Below, one piece after another: positions 41,071-50,320 of a DNA stretch of 64,000 nucleotides. Under the pieces are notes generated by a model, which ran no database searches, was not told where the DNA came from, and saw nothing but the letters and a program-made list of their open reading frames with translations. Source of the stretch: Fimenecus sp051881435. Its GTDB lineage: Bacteria > Bacillota > Clostridia > Oscillospirales > Acutalibacteraceae. Positions within the stretch are counted from its first letter, which is position 1. The number at the start of each line of letters is the position of its first letter. The translations under genes and the position numbers were made by a program. The DNA is taken from positions 93,990-157,989 of the forward strand of contig JBJEPW010000009.1 of NCBI GenBank assembly GCA_051881435.1. The letters are read 5' to 3'.

Positions 41071-42498
41071 ATGTTAAAACTTTTTAATGACAGAGGCTTT
41101 TGGCGTACTGCATTCAGACTTGCAACACCTATTGCATTGCAAAATATGCTGATAAGTTCCTTTACCCTTGCCGATACATTGTTTGTTAGTCAATTAGGCG
41201 ATGTATCCCTTTCTGCTGTTGGAATGATGGGACAGTGGGGCTGGCTTCTGAATATGATTCTTATAGGAATAAGCTCAGGCGCATCTGTCTTTGTTGCCCA
41301 GTATTGGGGCATTAAAAATATAAAAAGAATAAATATGACCTGTGGAATAGCAGTACTTTCCGCTATCCTTGTATCGGGTATCTTTACAACAGTAAGCCTT
41401 GTTTCGCCCGAACTCGTAATAAATATTTTTAATAATAATCCGGCTGTAATTGACGAGGGTAAGCGATATTTGCTTATTGTTTGTGCTTCTTATCCGGCTG
41501 TTGCTATAACCAATATCCTTTCATCTGTTTTGCGTTCCGTAGAAAATGTGAAGCTTCCCATGTATGTTTCAGTTCTCACAACGGTTTTAAACATTTTTTT
41601 GGATTACGGTATGATTTTCGGGAAATTTGGTTTTCCTGCTATGGGAATCAAGGGAGCTGCACTTGCAACTTCAATTTCGGCCTGGGTTGGAGTTTTGGCA
41701 ATTCTGACTGTATCAATGATAAAGAAAAACATTCTATATGCACCGATTAAACACACGTTCGGTTTTAGGTTTAAAGATATTAAAGAGTTTTATAAAAAAG
41801 CTCTTCCCGTAATATTTAACGAATCAATGTGGGGTGCAGGAACATTTGCTTTTAATATCATATTCGGGCACATGGGATATGAGTATTTTGCTGCCATAAC
41901 GATTTTGAGAAGCTTTGAAAATATCGCTTTTGTTTTCTTTATCGGGATTTGCAATGCATGCTGTATAATGGTTGGCAAATCTGTGGGAAAAGGTAAAATT
42001 GAGCGTGGAGTGCAGGATTCAAAAAGGTTTGTACTGCTTGTTCCCATGCTTGCCTTGATTGTTTCCGTGTTAATTTTTACTTTAAGAGCACAGCTTATCG
42101 GCATTTTTAATTTAAACAACAATATTACGCAGGTTACTCTTGACGCGGCAATGACTATAATGGCAATCTATGCCTTTGAGTTTACAATCAGACAGATGCC
42201 GTACATTTTAATTGTAGGCGTTTTCCGTTCAGGCGGAGATACCGTAACAGGCGTGAAATTTGACTTATTCTGTCTTTGGTGCCTGTCACTTCCCGCAACA
42301 TTGATTTCCGTATATTTACTGAAGGTACCGTTTACAGTGGCGTTTGCCGTTATGTATATTTTTGAGGATTACGCAAAAACAATACTGTGTTTAAGATATT
42401 ATAAATCAATGAAATGGATAAAACCCGTAACCGTTGAGGGTAAAAACGGTTTGAAAGAATTTCTTCGTCAAAAGGATGTTAAAAATGGAGCACAATAA
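41071..42498 (+). CDS. MATE family exporter inside the uvrB-uvrA operon
   Basis: A 475-residue membrane protein with about twelve spans in two MATE halves. LADTLFVSQLGDVSLSAVGM and FVAQYWGIKNIKRI near the N-terminus, and a central YVSVLTTVLNIFLDYGMIFG, are typical. It begins six bases after uvrB and overlaps uvrA by 14 bases, so it must be co-expressed with excision repair under LexA. DinF, a DNA-damage-inducible MATE protein in other bacteria, is a precedent; substrate is unknown. Confidence 0.93.
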   Translation: MLKLFNDRGFWRTAFRLATPIALQNMLISSFTLADTLFVSQLGDVSLSAVGMMGQWGWLLNMILIGISSGASVFVAQYWGIKNIKRINMTCGIAVLSAILVSGIFTTVSLVSPELVINIFNNNPAVIDEGKRYLLIVCASYPAVAITNILSSVLRSVENVKLPMYVSVLTTVLNIFLDYGMIFGKFGFPAMGIKGAALATSISAWVGVLAILTVSMIKKNILYAPIKHTFGFRFKDIKEFYKKALPVIFNESMWGAGTFAFNIIFGHMGYEYFAAITILRSFENIAFVFFIGICNACCIMVGKSVGKGKIERGVQDSKRFVLLVPMLALIVSVLIFTLRAQLIGIFNLNNNITQVTLDAAMTIMAIYAFEFTIRQMPYILIVGVFRSGGDTVTGVKFDLFCLWCLSLPATLISVYLLKVPFTVAFAVMYIFEDYAKTILCLRYYKSMKWIKPVTVEGKNGLKEFLRQKDVKNGAQ

Positions 42499-45304
42499 AA
42501 TAATCGTAAAAGGTGCAAAAGAGAATAATCTAAAAGATGTAAGCGTTGAAATTCCCCGTGATAAGCTTGTTGTTTTTACGGGACTGTCAGGCTCGGGAAA
42601 ATCTTCACTTGCCTTTGATACTATTTATGCCGAGGGCCAGCGCAGATATATTGAATCCCTTTCATCATATGCAAGAATGTTTTTAGGACAAATGGAAAAG
42701 CCCAATGTTGAATCTATTGAGGGGCTTTCTCCCGCCATATCCATTGACCAAAAGACAACCTCGAAAAATCCTCGCTCAACTGTTGGAACGGTTACGGAGA
42801 TTTACGATTATTTAAGACTTCTCTATGCGCGTATCGGTATTCCTCACTGTCCTGTCTGCGGCAGAGAAATAAAACAGCAGACGGTTGACCAGATTGTTGA
42901 CTGTGTACTTGAGTTTGCCGAAGGAACAAAATTTCAGGTTTTGTCCCCCGTAATCAGAGGGAAAAAAGGTGAGCATTCAAAAGAAATTGCCAACGCTATG
43001 AAAGCCGGCTTTGTCAGAGCAAGAATAGACGGCGAAATAACCGATTTGTCAGATGAAATTAAGCTTTTAAAAACACATAAACATAACATTGATGTAGTTG
43101 TTGACAGACTTGTTGTAAAAGAAGGGATCAGAAGCAGACTTGCAGATTCCGTTGAAACAGCAACAAAGCTTTCAGGCGGTAATGTAATAATAGATGTTAT
43201 CGGCGATTCGGAGCATTTATATTCTCTGAACTATGCTTGCCCTGAACACGGAATCAGCATTGACGAGTTGTCTCCCCGTATGTTTTCTTTTAACAACCCA
43301 TACGGTGCCTGCCCGAAATGCACGGGATTAGGGACATTTTTAAAGGTTAATCCGGATTTGGTAATTCCAAACAAAAGTCTCTCAATTTCAGAGGGCGCAA
43401 TCTGTGCCAGCGGTTGGGGAAAAGCCGATAAGGGCTCAATTTCGGAGATGTATTATAATGCTTTGGGTAAGGAATTCGGGTTTACACTTAAAACTCCCAT
43501 AAAAGATATATCGGAGGAGGGCGTTAACGCCATTCTGTACGGTACAGACCGAAAACTCAAAATGTCCCGCTCAACGCTTTACGGCTCGGGAACATATTTG
43601 AGTGAGTTTGAGGGCATTGTAAACAATCTTGAACGCCGATACAGAGAAACAACAAGTGATTGGTCACGGTGGGAAATTGAGCAGGTGATGACTTCAAGCC
43701 GCTGTCCCGACTGCGGCGGAACACGGTTAAAGCCCGAAATACTTTCCGTTACGGTGGGAGGCAAAAATATAAGTGAATTTTGCGATATGTCTATTACAGC
43801 CGCATTAAAATTCATAGATGAACTCAGTCTTACGGAAAAAGAACAGTTTATCGCAAAGTCTGTTTTGAAAGAGATAAAGGAACGATTGTCGTTCCTTAAA
43901 AGTGTGGGATTGGAGTATTTAACCTTGTCACGCTCCTCAGGTACGCTTTCGGGCGGCGAGAGTCAGCGAATAAGGCTTGCAACACAAATAGGCTCTTCCC
44001 TTATGGGAGTTGTATATATTCTTGATGAGCCCAGCATCGGTTTGCATCAGCGTGATAACGATAAGCTTTTGGGTACGCTTAAAAACCTGAGAGATTTGGG
44101 GAATACTTTAATCGTCGTTGAGCATGATGAGGATACAATGCGTGAAGCCGATTATATTGTGGATATAGGTCCGGGCGCGGGAATTCACGGCGGTGAGGTT
44201 GTTTGCGCAGGAACTGTTGACGATATAATAAACTGTAAAGAGTCAATTACGGGAATGTATCTGTCTGGTAAGCGGAAAATACCGGTTCCTGAAAAACGCA
44301 GAGCAGGTAACGGTGAATTTATAACTGTTAAGGGTGCGGCGGAAAACAATCTTAAAAATATAGATGTTAAGTTTCCCTTGGGTTGCTTTACCTGCGTAAC
44401 AGGCGTTTCAGGCTCAGGCAAATCATCACTTGTCAATGAAGTTCTTTATAAAAATCTGGCAAATGAGCTTAATCGCGCAAAAAAGCCCATGGGAAAATTC
44501 GACGAAATGACAGGACTTGAAAATCTTGATAAGGTAATAGATATTGACCAGTCTCCAATAGGCAGAACTCCGCGCTCAAACCCTGCAACATATACGGGAG
44601 TATTTACCGACATAAGGGAGCTTTTCGCCTCAACGCAGGATGCCAAAATTCGAGGATATAATTCAAGCAGATTTTCCTTTAATGTTAAAGGAGGTCGTTG
44701 TGAGGCCTGCCAAGGTGACGGTATTGTAAAAATTGAAATGCACTTTCTTGCCGATGTGTATGTGCCCTGTGAAGTGTGCAAGGGGGCAAGATATAACCGT
44801 GAAACTCTTGAAGTTAAGTATAAGGGTAAAAGCATTTATGATGTTCTTGATATGACCTTTGAAGAAGCTTTGGAGTTTTTCGGAAATATTCCGAAAATTA
44901 AGCGAAAACTGCAAACTGTTACCGATGTAGGACTCGGTTATGTTAAGCTCGGTCAGTCTGCAACAACCCTTTCAGGCGGTGAAGCACAGCGTGTAAAGCT
45001 TTCTACAGAGCTTTCAAAGCGCCCAACGGGAAAAACAGTATATATTCTCGACGAGCCAACCACAGGCTTGCACACGGCAGATGTTCACAAGCTGATTGAA
45101 GTATTGCAGCGTCTTGTTGACACAGGCAATACTGTGATTGTTATTGAGCATAATCTTGATGTTATTAAAACAGCGGATTATATCATTGATTTAGGCCCCG
45201 AAGGGGGAGACCTGGGCGGTGAGATTGTCGCCTGCGGTACACCCGAAGATGTTGCAAAGTGCGATAAATCTTACACGGGTAAATACCTTAAAAAACTATT
45301 ATAA
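42485..45304 (+). CDS. uvrA: Excinuclease ABC subunit A
   Basis: A 939-residue damage-recognition ATPase. The two ABC modules have Walker A GLSGSGKSSLAFDTIYAEG and GVSGSGKSSLVNEVLY, and signatures LSGGESQRIRLATQ and LSGGEAQRVKLSTEL. Zinc modules include CPVCGREI, the CPKCTG and CPDCGG region, and CEACQGDG/CEVCKGAR. Length is normal. ATG 42485 follows AAGGATG, inside the MATE gene. Confidence 0.97.
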   Translation: MEHNKIIVKGAKENNLKDVSVEIPRDKLVVFTGLSGSGKSSLAFDTIYAEGQRRYIESLSSYARMFLGQMEKPNVESIEGLSPAISIDQKTTSKNPRSTVGTVTEIYDYLRLLYARIGIPHCPVCGREIKQQTVDQIVDCVLEFAEGTKFQVLSPVIRGKKGEHSKEIANAMKAGFVRARIDGEITDLSDEIKLLKTHKHNIDVVVDRLVVKEGIRSRLADSVETATKLSGGNVIIDVIGDSEHLYSLNYACPEHGISIDELSPRMFSFNNPYGACPKCTGLGTFLKVNPDLVIPNKSLSISEGAICASGWGKADKGSISEMYYNALGKEFGFTLKTPIKDISEEGVNAILYGTDRKLKMSRSTLYGSGTYLSEFEGIVNNLERRYRETTSDWSRWEIEQVMTSSRCPDCGGTRLKPEILSVTVGGKNISEFCDMSITAALKFIDELSLTEKEQFIAKSVLKEIKERLSFLKSVGLEYLTLSRSSGTLSGGESQRIRLATQIGSSLMGVVYILDEPSIGLHQRDNDKLLGTLKNLRDLGNTLIVVEHDEDTMREADYIVDIGPGAGIHGGEVVCAGTVDDIINCKESITGMYLSGKRKIPVPEKRRAGNGEFITVKGAAENNLKNIDVKFPLGCFTCVTGVSGSGKSSLVNEVLYKNLANELNRAKKPMGKFDEMTGLENLDKVIDIDQSPIGRTPRSNPATYTGVFTDIRELFASTQDAKIRGYNSSRFSFNVKGGRCEACQGDGIVKIEMHFLADVYVPCEVCKGARYNRETLEVKYKGKSIYDVLDMTFEEALEFFGNIPKIKRKLQTVTDVGLGYVKLGQSATTLSGGEAQRVKLSTELSKRPTGKTVYILDEPTTGLHTADVHKLIEVLQRLVDTGNTVIVIEHNLDVIKTADYIIDLGPEGGDLGGEIVACGTPEDVAKCDKSYTGKYLKKLL

Positions 45305-45315
45305 TCTATTCAACA

Positions 45316-45359
45316 AAAAAACAGCCGATGCTTTTATTTAAGAGCACCGGCTGTTTTTC
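45316..45359. terminator. Bidirectional terminator between uvrA and the yfhO-like gene
   Basis: AACAGCCG...GCT pairs with AGC...CGGCTGTT across a 10-base loop, flanked by A and T runs, so it ends both convergent units. Confidence 0.88.
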
Positions 45360-45370
45360 TTTAAGATTGT

Positions 45371-48160
45371 TTATTCCGTATCGTTCGGTTCTTCGTTTAT
45401 ATCCTGTTCAGTATCAAATGTGATAACCGTATCTGAAGCATTTTGGATTATTTCGGCATTTATCTGAGATTGTTTCGCCCTTTTCCAAAGGTTATCTTTT
45501 GTTTTCTTAAAGAACAGTAATTTTCTTTCTTTGAAAATGTAAATTAACAGTAAAATGATTGTGAAAATGCAGGAAATCATTATTGAACCTTGAAGGTACG
45601 GCAGTTTAAAGGAAAATGTGATTGTATGTTCACCCTCGGGTACGATAACACCTATTAAAGCGTCGGATATTTTGATTATGTTATCACTGTTAATCTTTTT
45701 GCCGTCGATATATACATTCCAGCCATCGTCATACGGTATCGAAGTATAAAGGATTTCGTCAGTTTCGGCATTAAAAGTTCCTGAAATCATTGTTTCATTG
45801 AATTTATCGTATTCTAATTGTCCTTGACTGAGTTTTTCGTATCCCTCAACAAACTTTTCCTGATTCACTGTAAAGGCTGTAAAATCAACGCTTGCATAGT
45901 CAAGAGAGTCTTTTATGGGCAGTTCTATTGAAATTACATCACCGGGCTCATGAACGCCGAGGTCAAGTATATAACCGTCGTTAACATTCATTGATGTGGT
46001 TATTCTCGGTGAAAAAATTGTAACAGTTTTTAAATTTCTGGAATTAACATAAATATAAATATTCTCACGTTCTTGTGCCGTAATCTCAATAGTTGCGGAG
46101 CCTGCATATTCGGGTGATGTCTTATTCAGCGCAAGCTTTCCCGCCTCAATGCTGTCAGTATCAATGGGCAGAATGTTGCCGTTTATTATTTCGTAGTCAT
46201 ATATTTCATCAAATACATTGTCAACGCCTGTGGAGAGTCTGAAATACTCTTCCTGCGCTTCCACGGGGTTATCGTATGAGGAAGCGTCCCATTGCGCTAA
46301 TTCAGGCAGAACGGGGTATGCAATACTTAAAGCATACCGGTTTTCATATACAGAGTATTTTCCGTTTGAATCTTTGTAACTATAAAAATCACAGGGCGAA
46401 ATTAACGAGCCTTTGTCATAAATATATTTTAACGAAAACATTGAATTGTAAACGGGGGTTTGCGGATTGTAGGTAAAGCTGTTGATTTTATTGCCGTAAA
46501 GCCCGATGTATTTTTGTAAATTCGCAACTTTTTCATATGCCATTGATGAGAATACCGATATGCCGTTATAATCATACCAACTGGGGTCCATCCGCGCACG
46601 GAGATTTGACAATTCCGAGCGATAGAATAAAGTAGGATCGTTATCGTCAATCTTTTTTTGAAGTTGCTTGAAATCATCAAAATCGGAAACATATGATTCT
46701 TTTGCTTGGTTGGCCACGTAATGGTCGGTGCTTGCGGTTATCGCTTCTGCCGCAACCGAACACAAAAGCATAATTGAGAGAGCATACGCTTGATTTTTCT
46801 TGCTGTTTATTAGGCCCAGAACTATTGAATATAAGAAAACGAATGCTATGCTTATATATACTGTACTGTCGCCGACATTTTTTGAGCCTGTTTTCTGTAC
46901 TAAAACAATAAATGCGATCATAGCGATTCCAACGCCCAAAAAATGTTTTTTATCATATTCGTCAATATTTTTAAAAGCTTTGTAAGCCAAAGTTATCAAA
47001 ATGAAGGAATATATGAATGACTGACGGTACGGCAGGTCATTTGGGAAATGAAATCCGTGCCAGAAGAAATTTAAATAATTAAGACTGAAACTGAAATACA
47101 TTAGAGCGATTAAAATCGCAGAGGCAATTTTTTCATATGAGGAAATTCTCTTTGAAAAGAAATAAAAGGGTATTAAAAAGATTGTCAGCATTCCGCAGTA
47201 TATATTTGGAAGAACATCATCACCGCTGCTTCTTATGGTGGGTTCAAGGCTTGCAAGGTGATTTGCTAAAAAGTCAAAAATATTAAAATAGAATTTTGTT
47301 TCTACGGGGGCAGATCCTGTTGTGGCTGATGATGTCTTTAAAACATGTGCAATTGGAAGTAAAACGCAAAGAAGCATTATACCCACCGAAACAGACGCCA
47401 AAGCAAATCTTATACCGCTTTTAAGGAAAAACGAGTTTTTGATTTTGTTAAAAAATCCGCTGTTGTCTAAATATTTCTTCTTTTCTTTTATAGCACTGAT
47501 TGAGCATACATAGCGGTAAATAAAATAAATACAGGAGAAAATGCAAATCATATAACCAATGTAATAGTTTGAAAAAATTGCCAATGCAAGTGCGATTATA
47601 TATGTTTTGCATTTTCCGCTGTCTATTATTCTTTCTATTCCAAGTGCAACGAACGGCAAAATGTATAATGCGTCAATCCACATAATATTCCAGTAATACG
47701 CAATAAAATATGCACTGAACGCATACAGAACACCGAAAGCGGATATTGCAAATCCGTCGCCTTTTTGTGACTTTTTAAGATAAAAGGTCATCGACATTGC
47801 ACTGAGAACCGCTTTAATTGCAATCATCGCCGCAACAGCTTCAAAAGTATTTTTATGGCCGAATAAAAGAATTATGAAAGACAAGGGACTGGAAAGATAA
47901 TTAAAAAAGTTACCGAAAAATGAACTGCCAAGCCCCGTATTCCAAGAGTATATCAAAGATTCACCGGAGGTCAGTCTGTCGTAAAATTCGGAAAACAGAG
48001 GACCGTATTGATGATACAAATCCATACGGTACACGGTTCTGTCGCCGAAAGGAATAATATCAAAACAAAAATAAATCAGCAGAATAATAAATAAAGCAAT
48101 TCCGCCGGAAGCCAATATATATTTATTGTTCTTATAGAAGTTTTTAACCTTATTTGCCAT
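45371..48160 (-). CDS. yfhO: YfhO family polytopic membrane protein (GT-C-like)
   Basis: A 929-residue protein with about 12-14 membrane spans in the first 500 residues, an extracellular domain (about 505-860) and a final span followed by an acidic cytoplasmic tail. The N-terminal region YRMDLYHQYGPLFSEFYDRL and GLGSSFFGNFFNYLSSPLS match YfhO. Family members glycosylate lipoteichoic acid or are linked to surface sugar modification in Gram-positives. ATG 48160 has AAAGGTG upstream. It may act with a lipid-linked sugar such as the one made by the GT2-GtrA pair; that link is inference. Confidence 0.88.
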   Translation of the reverse strand: MANKVKNFYKNNKYILASGGIALFIILLIYFCFDIIPFGDRTVYRMDLYHQYGPLFSEFYDRLTSGESLIYSWNTGLGSSFFGNFFNYLSSPLSFIILLFGHKNTFEAVAAMIAIKAVLSAMSMTFYLKKSQKGDGFAISAFGVLYAFSAYFIAYYWNIMWIDALYILPFVALGIERIIDSGKCKTYIIALALAIFSNYYIGYMICIFSCIYFIYRYVCSISAIKEKKKYLDNSGFFNKIKNSFFLKSGIRFALASVSVGIMLLCVLLPIAHVLKTSSATTGSAPVETKFYFNIFDFLANHLASLEPTIRSSGDDVLPNIYCGMLTIFLIPFYFFSKRISSYEKIASAILIALMYFSFSLNYLNFFWHGFHFPNDLPYRQSFIYSFILITLAYKAFKNIDEYDKKHFLGVGIAMIAFIVLVQKTGSKNVGDSTVYISIAFVFLYSIVLGLINSKKNQAYALSIMLLCSVAAEAITASTDHYVANQAKESYVSDFDDFKQLQKKIDDNDPTLFYRSELSNLRARMDPSWYDYNGISVFSSMAYEKVANLQKYIGLYGNKINSFTYNPQTPVYNSMFSLKYIYDKGSLISPCDFYSYKDSNGKYSVYENRYALSIAYPVLPELAQWDASSYDNPVEAQEEYFRLSTGVDNVFDEIYDYEIINGNILPIDTDSIEAGKLALNKTSPEYAGSATIEITAQERENIYIYVNSRNLKTVTIFSPRITTSMNVNDGYILDLGVHEPGDVISIELPIKDSLDYASVDFTAFTVNQEKFVEGYEKLSQGQLEYDKFNETMISGTFNAETDEILYTSIPYDDGWNVYIDGKKINSDNIIKISDALIGVIVPEGEHTITFSFKLPYLQGSIMISCIFTIILLLIYIFKERKLLFFKKTKDNLWKRAKQSQINAEIIQNASDTVITFDTEQDINEEPNDTE
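48090..48160 (-). other. Signal-anchor start of the YfhO-like protein
   Basis: The first residues (MANKVKNFYKNNKYILASGG) are basic and lead into the first membrane span, supporting the chosen start and an inside-facing N-terminus. Confidence 0.6.
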
Positions 48161-48189
48161 AAAAAACACCTTTCAATATTACTGATTTC

Positions 48190-48218
48190 AGTATATCACA
48201 TAGCGTCGTTTATTTCAA
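48190..48218 (-). promoter_or_regulatory. Promoter of the yfhO-like gene
   Basis: On the minus strand TTGAAA (48213-48218) and TATACT (48190-48195) are 17 bases apart, about 30 bases before the start. A small palindrome ACTGATTTCAGT overlaps the -10 end. Confidence 0.7.
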
Positions 48219-48249
48219 GAAAGTTTTGTACTAACAGGGGACAAGTAAT

Positions 48250-48257
48250 CATAATAT
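48250..48257 (+). promoter_or_regulatory. Possible sigma-E -10 element of the spoIIIA operon
   Basis: CATAATAT resembles the mother-cell sigma-E -10 sequence (CATAcaaT) and lies 17 bases before the spoIIIAA start. The -35 element is not clear, so the call leans on the known sigma-E control of spoIIIA in Bacillus. Confidence 0.35.
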
Positions 48258-48273
48258 TTAGCGAGGTGATAAA

Positions 48274-49293
48274 GTGAACAAAGATGTTATAAATGAATTC
48301 AACTATATTATTTCATTTATTTCTCCGAGAATACGGTCGTTTTTAAAAGACTTAAATGAACAACTTATAGTTGAATTGCAGGAAATAAGAATGAGAGCAA
48401 ACCGTCCCGTTGTGCTTGTTACAAGGTCGGGAAGCAGTTTTTTAACTCAAAATTCAAAATCAACTTTAATTTTGTCAGGTAATTGCGTTACTGCAACTGA
48501 AAATGAGATTATTGATACGGTAAACAAAATGTGCGGATATTCAATGCACAGCCATTATGAGGACATACTTAACGGATATATCACGCTGCCTAACGGTTCA
48601 CGAGTAGGTTTGTGCGGAACGGCTGTCTATGACAAAACAGAAGTAAAATCCGTAAAAGACATCAGCAGCCTGAATATAAGAATCCCACGCTTTGAAAAAG
48701 GATGCTCCGATGCTCTGTTTGACTCCGTTTTTTCTGGCGGTATAGAAAGCCTGATTATAGCAGGGGCGCCCTCTTCGGGAAAAACCACCTTGCTTAAAGA
48801 TATTGCATATCAGCTTTCATCGGGCAGAACCGGTAAGTACTATAAAGTTTGTGTTGTTGATGAACGAAAGGAACTTTTTCCAGCAAAAAACAGCACAGCA
48901 GATTTAGGTCCCAATACAGATGTTATCTACGGCTTTCCGAAGCAGACAGGCATATCAATCGCCGTCAGGACAATGTCGCCGGATATAATAATATGCGACG
49001 AAATCGGAAACACCGAAGAGGCGGTGAATATTTTTGAGGGGCTGAACAGCGGAGTCCTTTTTTTGCTGAGTGTACACTGCGATTCTCTTGAAGAATTGAG
49101 AAACAAGAATTATATTAAAATGTTATTAAAATCCGGAGGTATTAATCGGGTTGTCATACTGTGCGGAAGCTATGCACCGTGCAAAATAGAGCGTATTGTC
49201 AATTCCGATGCTGTGCTTTATGAAAAACATTCTGATTCTTTTGATTTCAGTGACAGGGGGCTTTTCGGCAATACTGTGCGCAAGGCTAATTAA
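48274..49293 (+). CDS. spoIIIAA: Stage III sporulation protein AA, ATPase
   Basis: A 339-residue secretion-type ATPase of the mother cell. Walker A GAPSSGKTTLLKDIAYQL at about 168, Walker B-like DIIICDEIGNTEEAVN and RMRANRPVVLV near the N-terminus match SpoIIIAA. It powers the SpoIIIA-SpoIIQ channel between mother cell and forespore. The start is GTG 48274 behind GAGGTGAT. Confidence 0.95.
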   Translation: MNKDVINEFNYIISFISPRIRSFLKDLNEQLIVELQEIRMRANRPVVLVTRSGSSFLTQNSKSTLILSGNCVTATENEIIDTVNKMCGYSMHSHYEDILNGYITLPNGSRVGLCGTAVYDKTEVKSVKDISSLNIRIPRFEKGCSDALFDSVFSGGIESLIIAGAPSSGKTTLLKDIAYQLSSGRTGKYYKVCVVDERKELFPAKNSTADLGPNTDVIYGFPKQTGISIAVRTMSPDIIICDEIGNTEEAVNIFEGLNSGVLFLLSVHCDSLEELRNKNYIKMLLKSGGINRVVILCGSYAPCKIERIVNSDAVLYEKHSDSFDFSDRGLFGNTVRKAN

Positions 49294-49729
49294 AGAGCAC
49301 ACGAGAGCGGTGCGGCAATGTGTTTTGATGATTGATAACATATGTATTTTATTACAGTACAGCGGAATTTCTGTTGAGGAAATATTTAAAAATCTTTCCG
49401 TATCGTCAAATTATTGTCTGTTACTGTTTATAAAAGAAATTAACAAAAGGTTAGGTATGCTTATAGAATACGAGAAGGCATATAATGATGTGATTTCGGA
49501 AAAAGCATTTACAAAATACCTTGACAGCGAGGATTGCGATTTTATGCGAGGCTTTTTGTCAATGCTCGGGAAGTCTGATTTATCGGGACAACTGATGAAT
49601 TGCAAAATGTACTCCGAGTTTTTTAAAGGCAAACTGAAATCTTTGGAAAAAAGTGAAAATAACAAGTGCAAAAGTGCTGTTGCCCTTGTACTGGGTGCGA
49701 CATTAACGGCAATAATTTTAATTTTATAG
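49220..49729 (+). CDS. spoIIIAB: Stage III sporulation protein AB
   Basis: A 170-residue protein with N- and C-terminal membrane segments and a GspF-like helical core, including SGISVEEIFKNLSVS and the C-terminal KSAVALVLGATLTAIILIL. The length with start ATG 49220 is close to Bacillus SpoIIIAB (171). That start lies 74 bases inside spoIIIAA and its ribosome site is weak; ATG 49208 is an alternative. Confidence 0.88.
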   Translation: MKNILILLISVTGGFSAILCARLIKEHTRAVRQCVLMIDNICILLQYSGISVEEIFKNLSVSSNYCLLLFIKEINKRLGMLIEYEKAYNDVISEKAFTKYLDSEDCDFMRGFLSMLGKSDLSGQLMNCKMYSEFFKGKLKSLEKSENNKCKSAVALVLGATLTAIILIL

Positions 49730-49737
49730 GTGTAAAA

Positions 49738-49932
49738 ATGGATATATCATTTCTTTTAAAAATAGCTGGAATAGGGCTTATTGTGGCTGTTATCAATCAG
49801 ATGCTTTCAAAGGCAGGTCGGGAGGAATTTGCTACGCTCACGGTTCTTACGGGCATCGTGGTAATTATAGCTATGCTTATTCCCCAACTAAGTTCAGTGT
49901 TTGATGAACTGAAATCAGTATTCGGTTTATGA
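49738..49932 (+). CDS. spoIIIAC: Stage III sporulation protein AC
   Basis: A 64-residue protein with two membrane helices, MDISFLLKIAGIGLIVAVIN and a second one around TVLTGIVVIIAMLIPQL. It matches the size and pattern of SpoIIIAC. AGGTG precedes ATG 49738. It overlaps spoIIIAD by four bases. Confidence 0.92.
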   Translation: MDISFLLKIAGIGLIVAVINQMLSKAGREEFATLTVLTGIVVIIAMLIPQLSSVFDELKSVFGL

Positions 49933-50318
49933 ATATACTTTTGAAAGTAGCCGCAATGGCAATAATCTATGCTTGCTTTTCCGCAATATTAAAAAGCTAC
50001 CGTCCCGAATATATTCTTTTACTGCGTGTTGCGACAATAGCTTTAATATTTTCTGTTGCAGTTGACGGAATCAGCGATGCAATATCAAATGTTTTAGCCG
50101 CATTTACAGTTTTTAATATTGATTCAAAGCATATCAATTTGCTTTTAAAAGTAGTGGGAATCACCGTAATTACGGATTTCCTATGCGATGTTTTAAAGGA
50201 CAGCGGAGAGAATTCTATGGCAGGAATTGTAACGGTCGCCGCAAGGATTATTGTTCTTGTAATGTGCATGCCGCTGGTAAATTCGCTGATTATATTTTCA
50301 TTAAAAATGTTGGAATAA
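49929..50318 (+). CDS. spoIIIAD: Stage III sporulation protein AD
   Basis: A 129-residue membrane protein with four hydrophobic segments, related to SpoIIIAC. RPEYILLLRVATIALIFSVA and the loop LKDSGENSMAGIVTVAARI are diagnostic. It would form part of the channel base in the mother-cell-derived membrane. Confidence 0.92.
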   Translation: MNILLKVAAMAIIYACFSAILKSYRPEYILLLRVATIALIFSVAVDGISDAISNVLAAFTVFNIDSKHINLLLKVVGITVITDFLCDVLKDSGENSMAGIVTVAARIIVLVMCMPLVNSLIIFSLKMLE

Positions 50319-50320
50319 AT

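Noticed and set aside
50183..50320. N-terminal extension of spoIIIAE
   Set aside because: The extension is out-of-frame spoIIIAD sequence, basic and Cys-rich; the true start at 50321 begins with a signal sequence.
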